Under the pieces are notes generated by a model that worked only from the letters and a program-made list of their open reading frames with translations, did no database searches and had not been told where the DNA came from. A DNA stretch of 64,000 bases, taken from assembly GCA_020401865.1 (NCBI GenBank), contig JADCAS010000011.1, positions 62,001 through 126,000 on the forward strand, in the 5' to 3' direction. Position 1 is the first letter of the stretch, and every line of letters begins with the position of its first letter. The position numbers and the translations under genes were made by a program. This document shows positions 44,308 to 54,400 of the stretch, in pieces. Source of the stretch: Phenylobacterium sp. GTDB lineage: Bacteria; Pseudomonadota; Alphaproteobacteria; Caulobacterales; Caulobacteraceae.

Positions 44308-46446
44308 TCACCCCTTAGCGGCCTCCCGGACCGCACGGACGACCAAGTCCGGGGTCAGGAGCTGGGGAAGGATTTTCGGCTCTCCACCGCCCGCCGGATA
44401 GACGACGTAGAGGGGGACCCCGGCGCGTCCGAAGCGGGCGAGGTCCGTGGCGATGACCTCATCCCGACGGGTCCAGTCGGCCTTGAGGTAGACCGTACCG
44501 CTGGACTCGAAGGCCTCCGCCGCCGTTCTTGAGGAGAAGGCGACCCGCTCGTTCACCTGGCAGGTGACGCACCAGGCGGCGGTGTAGTTGACGAAGACCG
44601 GCCGGCCCTCGGCCCGCAGCGTCGCCAGGCGCTCGGGAGTGTAGGCTTCATAAGCCAGGCCGTTGGTGCTGGCCCCCGTTGTTTCGGGGGCTTTGGATCC
44701 CGCCGACGCGGGCTGTGGCCAGACGGCGCCCGCGACCGCCAGGCCTGCGACGACGAGGGCGGAGGCGCCCAGCACCCGGGCGGACCGGCCGACGGCGGCG
44801 CGCTTCTGGGCGAGGCCCCAAAGCCAGCAGGCGAAGGCCAGGGCGACGCCCGCCGCCAGCAGACGCGCCAGCAGGTCCGGGCCCGCCTGCACCGCAATGA
44901 CCCAGGCCAGCCAGGCCGCAGCGCCGTACATCGGGAAGGCTAGGACCTTGCGGAAGGTCTCCATCCAGGGGCCGGGCCGGGGCAGGCGCGACAGGACGCC
45001 GGGTGCGAGGGCCGCAAGGGTGAAGGGAGCGGCAAAGCCGAGGCCGAGGCCCGCAAAGACCGCCAGGGATAGGGCCGCCGGCTGGGTCATGGCCCAGCCC
45101 AGGGCGGGCGCCATGAAGGGGGCGGTGCAGGGCGCGGCGACCACGACGGCCAGGGCGCCGGTCAGGAAAGCGCCCAGCGCGCCGTTCCGGTTGGCGGCGC
45201 CCGCGCCAATCCCCTGAAGGGAACCGCCGATCTCGAAGAGACCAGACATGTTGAGCCCCACCGCCAACATGAGCAGAGCGAGGGCCGCCACCACCGGCGG
45301 CGACTGAAGCTGGAACCCCCATCCCACCGCGGCGCCTCCGGCCCGGACAACCAGCAGGAGGGCGGCAAGCGCCAGGAAGGTGGCCATGACACCGGCCAGG
45401 AAGGCCAGGCCCTGGAGACGGGCGGCGGCGCGGTCCTGACCATGGCTCGCCAGGGACGCGGCCTTCATGGCGAGCACCGGGAACACGCAGGGCATGAGGT
45501 TGAGGATCAGACCGCCGAGGAAGGCGAACAGGATTGCACCGGCGAGACCCCCGGCGGTGGCGGCGGTCGCCGGACCGGGCGAGGGCGGAGGACCCAGGCC
45601 CGCGGCGCCCGGAAGCGCCTTTCCGGGTCTGGCCTCAATCTCGTAGACCTTCCCGTCCACGGCAAGAACGCCCGCCAGGGACGATGGAACCGCAGCGCCG
45701 GGAGCGGGCTTGAGGGCAAGTGTCAGGCCTTCGGGTCCGCGATCGAGCGTCTGGGCGGCGGCGTGGTCGAGGACGCCCGCCTCGTAGGGGAAGAAATAGG
45801 CGTCCCGGGCCTTACCGCCTGCGAGGACCGCGCCTGTGGCGGCGATGCTCAGGCCTGAAGGTCCGGAGATCAGGATAGCCTCCACCTGGCCTGGGCGCGG
45901 GGCCGCCGCCAGGGCCGCCTCGACCCGGGGCGCCCAGACAGGATCCGGGGCCGGGTCTTCCGCCACCACCTTGAGGTCCAGGGACAGGTCCGCGTCCTCG
46001 GGGATGCAGACATCCGCGCAGACGAGGAAGGCGGCCTTGGCTCGCAGGGTGACCGTGTCGCCGGGCCGGGCGGAGGCTGATGCCCGGACGGTCACCGGCA
46101 GGAGCACCTCACCCGAATAGCCATAGTTCATCAGAGGGCCGATGGGTTTGCGGGCGGGTGGGGCCCAGACGATCTCGCCGGCCGACCAGCCGGGCGGCAG
46201 GGTCCAGGTCAGCTCGGTCGGCGCGCCGGAATCGCCCGAGTTGCGCCAGTAGGTGTGCCAGCCCTTGTCGATGACCTGCCGGAGGACAACCCGGACCTCT
46301 CCCCCCGGGGTCACGCCCTGGGAGGCGGCGGCCAACTCGGCGGTGAGGTGACCGGTGCGCACGGGTCCGGCCAGGGACGGGGACGCCGCGAGGCCGGCCG
46401 AAAGGGCCAGCAGGGCCAAAAGGCCGGCGAGCAGTCTGTTGAGCAT
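44308..46446 (-). CDS. dsbD: DsbD/ScsB-like thiol:disulfide electron transporter
   Basis: A 712-residue inner-membrane protein that carries electrons from cytoplasmic thioredoxin to the periplasm. After a signal peptide comes a large periplasmic domain (about 25-270) with CADVCIPED, a C-x3-C pair typical of the DsbC-like N-domain of ScsB-type proteins. Then an eight-helix core has paired cysteines in NLMPCVFPVLA and AAPCTAPFMAP, and a C-terminal thioredoxin domain has AAWCVTCQ. The N-domain and context favour the ScsB branch described in Caulobacter over enteric DsbD. Start ATG 46446. pgi follows within a few bases. Confidence 0.9.
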   Translation of the reverse strand: MLNRLLAGLLALLALSAGLAASPSLAGPVRTGHLTAELAAASQGVTPGGEVRVVLRQVIDKGWHTYWRNSGDSGAPTELTWTLPPGWSAGEIVWAPPARKPIGPLMNYGYSGEVLLPVTVRASASARPGDTVTLRAKAAFLVCADVCIPEDADLSLDLKVVAEDPAPDPVWAPRVEAALAAAPRPGQVEAILISGPSGLSIAATGAVLAGGKARDAYFFPYEAGVLDHAAAQTLDRGPEGLTLALKPAPGAAVPSSLAGVLAVDGKVYEIEARPGKALPGAAGLGPPPSPGPATAATAGGLAGAILFAFLGGLILNLMPCVFPVLAMKAASLASHGQDRAAARLQGLAFLAGVMATFLALAALLLVVRAGGAAVGWGFQLQSPPVVAALALLMLAVGLNMSGLFEIGGSLQGIGAGAANRNGALGAFLTGALAVVVAAPCTAPFMAPALGWAMTQPAALSLAVFAGLGLGFAAPFTLAALAPGVLSRLPRPGPWMETFRKVLAFPMYGAAAWLAWVIAVQAGPDLLARLLAAGVALAFACWLWGLAQKRAAVGRSARVLGASALVVAGLAVAGAVWPQPASAGSKAPETTGASTNGLAYEAYTPERLATLRAEGRPVFVNYTAAWCVTCQVNERVAFSSRTAAEAFESSGTVYLKADWTRRDEVIATDLARFGRAGVPLYVVYPAGGGEPKILPQLLTPDLVVRAVREAAKG

Positions 46447-46600
46447 GTCATCCCCCGACGGTCGCACGGACCGGGTGCGCGCCTAATATGGTTGGGCGCC
46501 CCGCCATGGCAATCATCTGCGGAAGGACAGAGGGGCTCGATTTCAGTCGCGCCCGGCCCCATGATCCCCGCGTCTGAGAAACCGCGAAAGGGAGACCCGC

Positions 46601-46993
46601 GTGCCGGGCAGGTTTGACGAGATCGAGATCGGCCAGGTGGCCTCCCTCGGCGATTTCCGGGTGGATGGCCGGGCCCTCGAGGCCTTCATCGAGGCGTTCG
46701 CACCCGGCTGGCCGGCCGACCGGGGCGCGCCGGACGCGATGGTCTATGCGGTCTGGAGCCGGCTGGACGCCCTGGCCACCATCGGCTGGCCGCAGACCAA
46801 GCGCCTGGGCGTGGACGCCCTGCGCTGGGTCCGAAACCCTCCTGCCGGCGAGGTCCTCCGGGGACGCATGACCATCATGGGCAAGGACCCGGTGGGCGAC
46901 GGCAAGGGCATCATCATCGCCCAGCATGACCTGCTGGACGAGGCGGGCCGGCTGGTCTTCTCCTGCCTGACCCGCTCGGTCTTCGCGCGCTAA
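46601..46993 (+). CDS. Small MaoC/hot-dog fold protein
   Basis: A 130-residue protein starting at GTG 46601 with GGGAG upstream. The layout FDEIEIGQVASLG, then RALEAFIEAFAPGWPAD, and the C-terminal strands RGRMTIMGKDPV and IIAQHDLLDEAGRLVFSC fits a single hot-dog domain of the MaoC-like group. The usual hydratase dyad D-x4-H is not present in recognisable form, so an enzymatic role is doubtful. It is convergent with sapC with a 4-nt overlap of the ends. Family assignment is moderate. Confidence 0.6.
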   Translation: MPGRFDEIEIGQVASLGDFRVDGRALEAFIEAFAPGWPADRGAPDAMVYAVWSRLDALATIGWPQTKRLGVDALRWVRNPPAGEVLRGRMTIMGKDPVGDGKGIIIAQHDLLDEAGRLVFSCLTRSVFAR

Positions 46994-47793
46994 ACCGACG
47001 GCCCCGCCGCCGCGGCCTCGGACATCTTGTAGATCTGGAGGGCCACCAGGCGGTCCCAGCCGAAGAGGCTGATCAGGTGGGCGTAAATCTGCTGCAGGGC
47101 GCCGTTGTCGCGCAGCTCCGCCAGCTTGTCCTGGGACAGGGCGTTGAGCTTCTCCTCGGAGATGCCGAAGTACTCGGCGATCTGCTGGGGCTCGCCCACC
47201 GTCCCGTCGGGATTGACCGGCGTGTGGGTTGCGCGCTTGACCTCGAACAGGTCGAGGTCCTTGAGCAGCTGGACGAAGGCCAGGGTCTTCTGGCGCTCCA
47301 CCTCGTAGTTGTTGCAGAACTCGATGCAGTTCTGGGTGTACTCGCTGGGCGAGCCGTCCTCGTTGAAAAAGGGCAGGTCGCCGCCTTCGACGATGAACTC
47401 CGCGGAGCGATCGATGCAGAGGATGGACTGCTTGGCCACGTCGTCATTGGCGAAGACGAAGGGATAGCGACGGATATAGGCCGGGACATAAATGCCCGGA
47501 TCGAACAGGCCGTCATCCCGCAGGAACATGTTCTGCTCGGCATTCAGGCCCATGACCGCCAGAGGGGTCTTGTCCTCTCCCACGAAGATGATCGGGAAGG
47601 TCAGGCAGGCGATGCTGAACTCGGTGACCGTCAGGGGTACGGCGTGGCCAGGCCGGGCGAAGCCGAAGGGCCCATCCAGACGCTTGACGCCGAGGCCCTT
47701 GTGAATCTCGGGCGAGAGGGGCTCCGGCTTGTTGTAGAACAGGACGGTGCCGCTGATCTGGCCGCCGCGGTTGATCTGGGTGGGGGTCGCCAT
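46990..47793 (-). CDS. SapC family protein
   Basis: A 267-residue protein with the SapC domain: PLTVTEFSIACLTFPIIFVG, LNAEQNMFLRDDGLFDPGIYVPAYIRRYPFVF, and QKTLAFVQLLKDLDLFE. The family is named after a Campylobacter S-layer-associated gene; in Caulobacterales it is common, and its biochemical role is not established. No signal peptide is visible. It is divergent from the MaoC hydratase, with a 197-bp region between, and starts at ATG 47793. Confidence 0.85.
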   Translation of the reverse strand: MATPTQINRGGQISGTVLFYNKPEPLSPEIHKGLGVKRLDGPFGFARPGHAVPLTVTEFSIACLTFPIIFVGEDKTPLAVMGLNAEQNMFLRDDGLFDPGIYVPAYIRRYPFVFANDDVAKQSILCIDRSAEFIVEGGDLPFFNEDGSPSEYTQNCIEFCNNYEVERQKTLAFVQLLKDLDLFEVKRATHTPVNPDGTVGEPQQIAEYFGISEEKLNALSQDKLAELRDNGALQQIYAHLISLFGWDRLVALQIYKMSEAAAAGPSV

Positions 47794-47990
47794 GAAGTGC
47801 CTTGGGTCTGGAGGGCGAATGCCGCAATCACGGTGACGGGGGACCCGCCGCCGCAGAAGTCGCCGCTTCTAACCGATTGCAGGTTTGGCGGCAAATCGCA
47901 GTGGCCGCAGCTTGCGCGACACAGATCGAGCCGCTTCAATCGCCCCATAAGAAACGGCGGCGGAGCCGCCCGTGGAGAGGAAGCGATTTC

Positions 47991-48872
47991 ATGGCGATCT
48001 TTTATCCGGACATCCTGCAGCAGCGCACCGCGCCGCGGACCTTTTCCTACGGCGACAAGGACGTGATGCTGTACGCCCTCGGCATCGGCCTCGGGCAGGA
48101 CCCGATGGACGAGACCGAGCTCGCCTTCGTCTACGAGAAGGGCCTGAAGGTCGTCCCGTCCGCCGCCACCGTCCTGGCCGCCGCCCTCCGGGGCGCGGCG
48201 GGCCCCGCGCCGGAAATGCCGCCCGGACACCGGCCCAGCCAGATCAACTTCCTGATGGTCGTCCATGGCGAGCAGAAGGTCGAGCTCCACAAGCCCCTGC
48301 CGACCAGCGGGACCTTCACCGCTGAGGGCCGTACCGTCGGCGCCTTTGACAAGGGCGAGGGCAAGGGCGCGGTCATCATCAACGAGACGGTCTGGACCGA
48401 TGAGAGGGGCGAGAAGGTCGCCACCCTGACCGGTTCCACCTTCGCCCGTGGCGATGGCGGCTTCGGCGGCCCGTCAGAGGGCGCGCCTGAGCCTCACCTG
48501 GTCCCCAGCCGGGCGCCGGACATCTCGGTCGACTTCGCCACACGAGAGGACCAGGCCCTGCTCTATCGCCTGAATGGCGATCGCAACCCCCTGCACTCCG
48601 ACCCCGGCGTCGCCAGAAAGGCGGGCTTCGACCGGCCGATCCTGCACGGGCTTTGCACCTACGGCATCACCTGCCGCGCCGTGCTCCAGGAGGTGACCGG
48701 GTTTGATCCTGATCAGATCTATTCCCACCAGGCCCGGTTTTCCTCGCCGGTCTTCCCCGGGGACCTGATCACGGTCGACATCTGGAAGGACGGCAAGAAC
48801 ATCTCGTTCGAGGCCCGGGTGAAGGCCCGCAACGTCACCGTCATCCGCAACGGCCTGACGGTCCTGCGCTAG
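47991..48872 (+). CDS. Double hot-dog (R)-specific enoyl-CoA hydratase, MaoC type
   Basis: A 293-residue hydratase-2-like enzyme with two hot-dog domains. The active-site motif NGDRNPLHSDPGVARKAGFD supplies the Asp and His needed for hydration, followed by PILHGLCTYG. The order resembles the hydratase half of eukaryotic multifunctional protein 2 and bacterial bile-acid/steroid side-chain hydratases, so it likely hydrates a trans-2-enoyl-CoA in beta-oxidation. Start ATG 47991 with GAGAGGAAG upstream. It is followed by a hairpin and a dispersed repeat. Confidence 0.9.
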   Translation: MAIFYPDILQQRTAPRTFSYGDKDVMLYALGIGLGQDPMDETELAFVYEKGLKVVPSAATVLAAALRGAAGPAPEMPPGHRPSQINFLMVVHGEQKVELHKPLPTSGTFTAEGRTVGAFDKGEGKGAVIINETVWTDERGEKVATLTGSTFARGDGGFGGPSEGAPEPHLVPSRAPDISVDFATREDQALLYRLNGDRNPLHSDPGVARKAGFDRPILHGLCTYGITCRAVLQEVTGFDPDQIYSHQARFSSPVFPGDLITVDIWKDGKNISFEARVKARNVTVIRNGLTVLR

Positions 48873-48877
48873 GCCGT

Positions 48878-48956
48878 GGGGGTGCACCTGCACCCCCGCA
48901 GACCCCCTCCGGCCCGGGGCAGCGCCCCGGTCCACCTCCCCCTTGGGGGAGAAATT
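48878..48956. repeat. Hairpin plus dispersed GC-rich repeat between convergent genes
   Basis: GGGGGTGCA-CC-TGCACCCCC (48878-48897) begins 5 bp after the hydratase stop and probably works as a terminator. It is joined to CGCAGACCCCCTCCGGC, a CCGGGGC-AGC-GCCCCGG hairpin (48914-48930) and CGGTCCACCTCCCCC, which match the module at 4400-4441. The element ends at the stop codon of the GNAT gene. Confidence 0.6.
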
Positions 48957-49485
48957 AGGGGCGAGCCAACCAGACCACGTGCCGGCGCAGGGGATGGTCC
49001 TGCGCCAGGCGCGGATGGTCGAAGTCCCGCGACGGGTCGGGGGTCATCCCGATCCGACGCATGACCGCCTGGGAGGCCAGGTTGGTCTGCGCGGTGAAGG
49101 CGATGATCTCGGCGAGGCCGCCGGAGCCGAAGCCCCAGTCGAGCGCCGCCTTCGCGCCTTCGCTGGCCAGTCCAAGACCCCAGAAGTCCGGGTGCAGGCG
49201 CCAGCCGATCTCTACGCAGGGGCCCACGGGCAGGTCGCCCTCCCCCACGCGCGACAGGCCGATCATTCCCGCGAGCCGGCCGTCCGCCCGGTGTTCCGCC
49301 GCCCAGAAACCGAAGCCGTTCGCCGCGATGGCGGCGTTGATCCGGTCCACCATGGCGTCGGTCGCCGCGGGTGGGATGGGTCCGCCCAGCCAGTCATGCA
49401 CGCGGGGATCAGCGTTGATGGCGGCGAAGGCCGCACGATCCTCGTCCCGCCAGGGCCGCAGGATGAGCCGTTCTGTCTGGATCAC
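48955..49485 (-). CDS. GNAT N-acetyltransferase, RimJ/RimL-like
   Basis: A 176-residue acetyltransferase. The opening TERLILRPWRDEDRAAFAAI, the central GPCVEIGWRLHPDFWGLGLASEG (acetyl-CoA pyrophosphate loop variant of Q/R-x-x-G-x-G/A) and TAQTNLASQAVMRRIGM are typical of the RimJ/RimL/SpeG-like group. It starts at GTG 49485, overlapping the aguB stop (GTGA). Coupling to the agmatine pathway makes a polyamine substrate conceivable, but the sequence resembles generic RimJ-type enzymes and the substrate is unknown. Confidence 0.85.
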   Translation of the reverse strand: MIQTERLILRPWRDEDRAAFAAINADPRVHDWLGGPIPPAATDAMVDRINAAIAANGFGFWAAEHRADGRLAGMIGLSRVGEGDLPVGPCVEIGWRLHPDFWGLGLASEGAKAALDWGFGSGGLAEIIAFTAQTNLASQAVMRRIGMTPDPSRDFDHPRLAQDHPLRRHVVWLARP

Positions 49486-50360
49486 GCGGGCCTCGCCGCG
49501 GTCAGCGCCCCGTAGAGGTCGGTCCGGCGGTCCCGGAAGAAGCCCCAGGCGGCCCGGTGGCCGGAGAGGAAGTCGAGGTCGAAGGTCGCCACGGCGACGC
49601 CCTCCTCGTCCCGGCTCATGTCGGCGACAAGGTCTCCCCGGTGGTCGGCTATGAAGCTGGAGCCGTAGAACCGCTGTCCGCCGCCGGGATAGCCCTCCCA
49701 GGGCTCGAAGCCGGTGCGATTGGCGCCCACCACGGGAATGACGTTGGAGACGGCGTGGCCCTGCATGGCCCGGCGCCAGGGCGCGGCGGTGTCCAGGCTG
49801 GGGTCATGCGGCTCGGAGCCGATGGCGGTGGGGTAGAGGAGGACCTCCGCGCCCATCAGGGCCATGGCCCGGGCGCACTCCGGGTACCACTGGTCCCAGC
49901 AGATCCCGGCGCCGATGCGGCCGAAGCGGGTGTCCCAGACCCGGAAGCCCGTGTCGCCGGGCCGGAAGTAGTACTTCTCCATGTAGCCGGGGCCGTCCGG
50001 GATGTGGCTCTTGCGGTAGAGGCCAAGGAGGGACCCGTCGGCGTCCACCATGACCAGGCTGTTGAAGTAGTGCGGCCCCTCGCGCTCGAAGATCGAGATG
50101 GGCAGGACCACGCCAAGCTCTGCGGCCAGGGGCGCCAGGGCGGTGACGCAGGGATGCTCGCGCCAGGGGTGGGCCTGCCCGAACCAGCGCTCCTCCTGGG
50201 CGACGCAGAAATAGGGGCCCTGGAAGAGCTCAGACGGCAGGATGACCTGGGCGCCCCGGCTGGCCGCCTCGCGGATCAGGTCGGCGGTGCGGGCGATGTT
50301 GGCGTCCCGGTCCGCGCCATAGGCGGACTGCAAGGCGGCGACGGTGAGGGTGCGGGGCAT
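49482..50360 (-). CDS. aguB: N-carbamoylputrescine amidase
   Basis: Converts N-carbamoylputrescine to putrescine, ammonia and CO2. A 292-residue nitrilase-superfamily enzyme with the triad Glu44 (LPSELFQGPYF), Lys117 (LYRKSHIPDG) and Cys154 (GICWDQWYPECAR). The spacing and flanks are those of plant and bacterial AguB. It overlaps aguA by one base upstream and the GNAT gene by four bases downstream. With AguA it forms the two-step agmatine-to-putrescine route. Confidence 0.96.
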   Translation of the reverse strand: MPRTLTVAALQSAYGADRDANIARTADLIREAASRGAQVILPSELFQGPYFCVAQEERWFGQAHPWREHPCVTALAPLAAELGVVLPISIFEREGPHYFNSLVMVDADGSLLGLYRKSHIPDGPGYMEKYYFRPGDTGFRVWDTRFGRIGAGICWDQWYPECARAMALMGAEVLLYPTAIGSEPHDPSLDTAAPWRRAMQGHAVSNVIPVVGANRTGFEPWEGYPGGGQRFYGSSFIADHRGDLVADMSRDEEGVAVATFDLDFLSGHRAAWGFFRDRRTDLYGALTAARPA

Positions 50361-51358
50361 CAGGCCGGCTCCTGCTGGGAGATGCAGTGGAAGGACCCGC
50401 CGCCAGACAGGAGGGCGCTGGAGGGCAGGGAAATGATCTCGCGCCCCGGGAAGGCCTCGGCCAGGCCCTGGGCGGCCAGGGTCGCCGGCAGGCCCTCGCC
50501 GTAGACGGGCAGGATCACCGCGCGATTGGCGATGATGAAGTTCATGTGGCTGGCCGGGGCGCCGCCGACGCCATCGACCTCGATCCAGCCCGGCGAGGGG
50601 ATCCGAATCACGCGCAGGGGGCGGCCCGCCGCGTCAGTCATGCCGGACAGGTTCCGGGCCGCCGAATCGTAGACCCCGCCATTGGGGTCCCCCGCCCCGA
50701 AGGCTAAGGGGCAGAGCACCACCCCGGGGGCGGCGAAGCGGGCAAGGTTGTCCACGTGGCCGTCCGTGTGGTCGTTCTGCAGGCCGTCGCCAAGCCAGAG
50801 GACCTTGCGGGCCCCGAGGTCCCGGGCGAGGGCCGCCTCGGCCTCCGCCTCGGTCCAGCCCGGGTTCCGGTTGGGGTTCAGGAGGCACTGGCGGGTGGTG
50901 AGGATCGTCCCCTCCCCGTCATGGTCGAGGGCGCCGCCCTCGAGGATGGCGTTGCTGCGGGCGAGGGCCGCCCCTGCGGCCGTGGCGATCTGGTCGGCCA
51001 CCTCGTCGTCATGGGGCAGGTCGTACTTTCCGCCCCAGCCGTTGAACCGGAAGCCGACGGCCGCGTCGGGGCCCAGGAAGATGGGGCCGGTATCCCGAAG
51101 CCAGACGTCTCCGAAGCGGCCCGCGATGATGTCGACGCCGGCGACGCCGCCCAGGCGCCGGCGGGCCTCGGCTTCGCCGGCCTCAGACCCGGTCATCAGC
51201 CGTACCTGCTCGCCGCCCGGACCGGCCAGGGCCCGGGCCAGGGCCTCCACCTCGTCCTGGGCGGGGACGAGGTTGTCCTCCCAGAGGTCTTCGTGGCTGG
51301 GAAAGCCCAGCCACATGGCCCGGTGCGGGGCCCACTCGGCGGGGACAGGACGGGACAT
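50360..51358 (-). CDS. aguA: Agmatine deiminase
   Basis: Hydrolyses agmatine to N-carbamoylputrescine and ammonia. The 332-residue guanidino-modifying enzyme has FGDVWLRDTGPIF, the GGALDHDGEGT segment, NDHTDGHVDNLARF with the catalytic His, and the nucleophile Cys325 in GGGSFHCISQQEP at the C-terminus. It is the first gene of aguA-aguB-GNAT. No arginine decarboxylase is in the window, so agmatine must come from elsewhere in the genome or the medium. Confidence 0.96.
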   Translation of the reverse strand: MSRPVPAEWAPHRAMWLGFPSHEDLWEDNLVPAQDEVEALARALAGPGGEQVRLMTGSEAGEAEARRRLGGVAGVDIIAGRFGDVWLRDTGPIFLGPDAAVGFRFNGWGGKYDLPHDDEVADQIATAAGAALARSNAILEGGALDHDGEGTILTTRQCLLNPNRNPGWTEAEAEAALARDLGARKVLWLGDGLQNDHTDGHVDNLARFAAPGVVLCPLAFGAGDPNGGVYDSAARNLSGMTDAAGRPLRVIRIPSPGWIEVDGVGGAPASHMNFIIANRAVILPVYGEGLPATLAAQGLAEAFPGREIISLPSSALLSGGGSFHCISQQEPA

Positions 51359-51443
51359 GGCGCGGTTCTCCCTTGGGGGGACGCGGGCAGATGGGCGAGG
51401 CGGGCCCCGACGTCAAGCTCTCGCGGCGCCCCCGAAAAGCGAA

Positions 51444-51469
51444 GGGGCGGCCCGTCGCCGGGCCGCCCC
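51444..51469 (-). terminator. Hairpin terminator after the Oar-like receptor gene
   Basis: Perfect 11-bp stem GGGGCGGCCCG with loop TCGC (51444-51469), about 27 bp after the receptor stop. The minus strand continues CTTCGCTTTTCGG, a short interrupted T-run, so it is a probable intrinsic terminator. Confidence 0.65.
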
Positions 51470-51495
51470 CCGAATTCCACTGAACCCGGCTGGGA

Positions 51496-54400
51496 TCAGA
51501 AGGAGTACTTGACGCCGAACTTGACCTGCCAGAGCGAACGGTTCGGCGCGTCCGAGTTGGAAAGGGCCTTCACCGCCGGCCGGAAGTTCGAATAGGTGTA
51601 CTTACCGCCCGCAAGGTCTACGCCGACGATGGGTGCGACGGAAGGGAAGTCTACCTGCTCAAGGATGCCCCACTCGTCGTTGATCATGTTTCCGATGTTA
51701 ATGAAGTCCGCGAAGAGCTTGATCTTGGCGCCGTTCGGCACGAAGGCCGGCAGTTCCTGGCTCAGGCGCAGGTCGAAGCGGGTCACATCATCCGAACGGA
51801 AGCCGTTCCTGGGCGAGATTCTGCCCGCATGGTCGGTCAGGCCCACGCCCTTCAGGTACTCGTTGAAGGCCGCCATGTTGAAGCCCGTCGCATAAGTGAC
51901 GATCGGGTCGCTGGTCAGGGTCACGTTGCCCGAGCTGTCCACCTGAGGCACGTAGAACAACTGCCGGTTCGAGGCGCCGTCGCCGAAGGTCGACATCGAG
52001 GCCGAACTGGAGATGTTGTAAACAAAGCTGTAGGGCAGGCCCGACCGGTGCTCCATGAAGAGGGAGACGTGGGTCTTGTTGTCGTCCCAGAACTCCTTGG
52101 TCCAGGACAGACGCAGCTTGTACGAGTGCTTGATCTCGTAGTTCGAGGTCGCAAGGCCGGGGTTGTTGACGTCGGCCGTTGCCAGGTTGGCCCAGTTGGA
52201 GAAGGCCACAGAGCTCGTGCCCGGGTTCACGTCCTTGGCGTCCGTCAGGGTGTAGCTGAAGCTGCCGTCGAAGCCGGAGTCCCAGGACTTGGAGAGGCTG
52301 AAGGCCCAGGCCTGCTGGAAGCCCTGATCGGTGTTGGTGAGGATCAGGTCGCTGCCGCTGTCGGACGAGGCCACGCCGGTGACGAACAGACCACGCTCTG
52401 CGTTCCGGCGGTAGATCGGCCGGCCGTCGGGGGCAAAGGCGACCGGCGAGAGACCGCCGCGGTAATCCTTCCAGAGGATACCCTTGCGGACGTCGCCGCG
52501 CAGGTAGTCCACCGAGAACTCGTAGTCGTCACCCAGCCAGCCGAGATTGAGGTCGCCAGTAAAGGTCAGGCTGCTCTTCCAAGTCTGGATCGGCTCGAAG
52601 CTCGGGTCGATCCCGTTGGCGCCGGCCGAGCGCTGGATGTTGACGATCGAGGGCCTGGTCGGATCCAGCAGAGCCTCGAGCGCCGTCGGAAGGTCCGCGA
52701 AGCTGGTGACCTGGGACAGGATGGCGTTGTCATTGGTGCCCGCGGCCAGGCCGCAGGCCGAGCTGGTGGCGTTGCGCAGGCACGAGACGCTGGCGCCGAG
52801 GACGCCGGTGTTCGAGAAGCTGTTCGACACCCAGACGGTGGCGGCGCCGCCAGAAAAGAGGCCGAAGCCGCCGGTGACCCGCAGGCCACTGACGCCCACC
52901 GCCCCGAAATTGGCTTCATAATCCGGTCGCCAGTCAAAGCTAACGCGCGGCATCAAGACCGACTTGCCGTCCAGGTTCTCCGAGTTCGAGAAGCCATAGC
53001 GGCTGAGGAAGTAGGGGTTGGCGAGCGGCTTGTCGCTCTGGTTCAGCCGGGTATATCGGAAGCCCGCCGTGACCGTCAGGTCCTCGGTGACGCGCAGGGT
53101 GTCCTGCGCGTAGAAGTTCCAGGTGTCGTAGTCGAACTGGGCCGCCAGGTCCTTCTCGTTACGCACACCGTCGCCGTTCGCATCGACAATGGCGTTCTGA
53201 TAGACGAGCTGGTTAAGGACCCGGTTCTGGAGGTCGGCCACGCTGTTGAAGGTGAACTCGCCTTCCGTGCGCTGGGCGAAGAGGTTGTAGACCTCGAGGT
53301 TCTCCTTCTCGACGCCGGCGGCGAACTCATGGTCGCCGAGGTCGTAGAAGACGCGGGCGCGATAGGTCCTGACGGTGTTCTCAAGCTCGTTGGCGTGGCG
53401 GGAGTTGTCCGGACCGGCCAGGATGCGGGTGGCGGTGTTAGGCACGGCCGGGTTGGCGCCGATGGAGAACTGGCCGTACTCGGCCGCCTCGTCGCCATTG
53501 CCCGTCGCGTTGCCAGCGACCCCGCCCACGGGGACCTGCAGGGTCACCACTTCCTTCTGGGTGACGGTGAGCTCGGTGCGGAAGTTGTCCGTCCACTCCG
53601 AGTTCAGCTGGGCGGTGTAGACGGTCAGGTCATCGCCTTTGGTGTAGTAGTGCGAGTAGAGCGCCAGTTGGGTGGAGGAGGAGCGGTTGCCCTCGATCAG
53701 GCGCGTGCCCTCGGTGGACTGCCAGGTGAAGGCCAGCCGGTGGTTGTCGGTGATGTTCCAGTCCAGTTTGACGAGCTTCTTGGTGTCCTCTTCCGGCAGG
53801 GCAAGGTTGTTGAGGATGGAGCTCTCGGAGTCGACGCCGTAGCCGTAGACATTCTTGAGAATATCTTGGACCTGGGTCACCTGCGCCGGCGTAATGAAGG
53901 GAATGGCGGCGTTCGGGTTGCCGGCGATCACAGGCTTTCCGGAGCCCACCGGGCCGGCGATCGTGCCGCGCTCGGCGTCGAACTGCTCGTAGGACAGGAA
54001 GAAGAAGAGCTTGTCCTTGATGATTGGCCCGCCCAGGGTGGCGGCCCAGGACGTCTCTTCGAAGATGTTGGTGAACTTCTGGCCATTGGCCCTATCGCCT
54101 ATGTAATCCTGGTCGGAATATTCATAGACAAAGGTGCCTTTGAAGTCGTTGGTACCGGACTTAGTGACAACATTGATGTTGGCGCCCTGGAAGTCGTTGT
54201 AGAGCACCGAATAGGGCGCCAAATTCACCGACATGGCCTGGACGGCGTCCGTCGAAATCGGGCTGCGTTGCGTGGGATAACCGTTGTTGTTCAGGCCGAA
54301 GTCGTCGTTCTGCTTCACGCCGTCGACAGTCAGGCTGTTGAAGCGGTTGGACACGCCGCCGGCGAAGACGGCGTCGAGGTTGGAGGGGTCCAGCACCACA

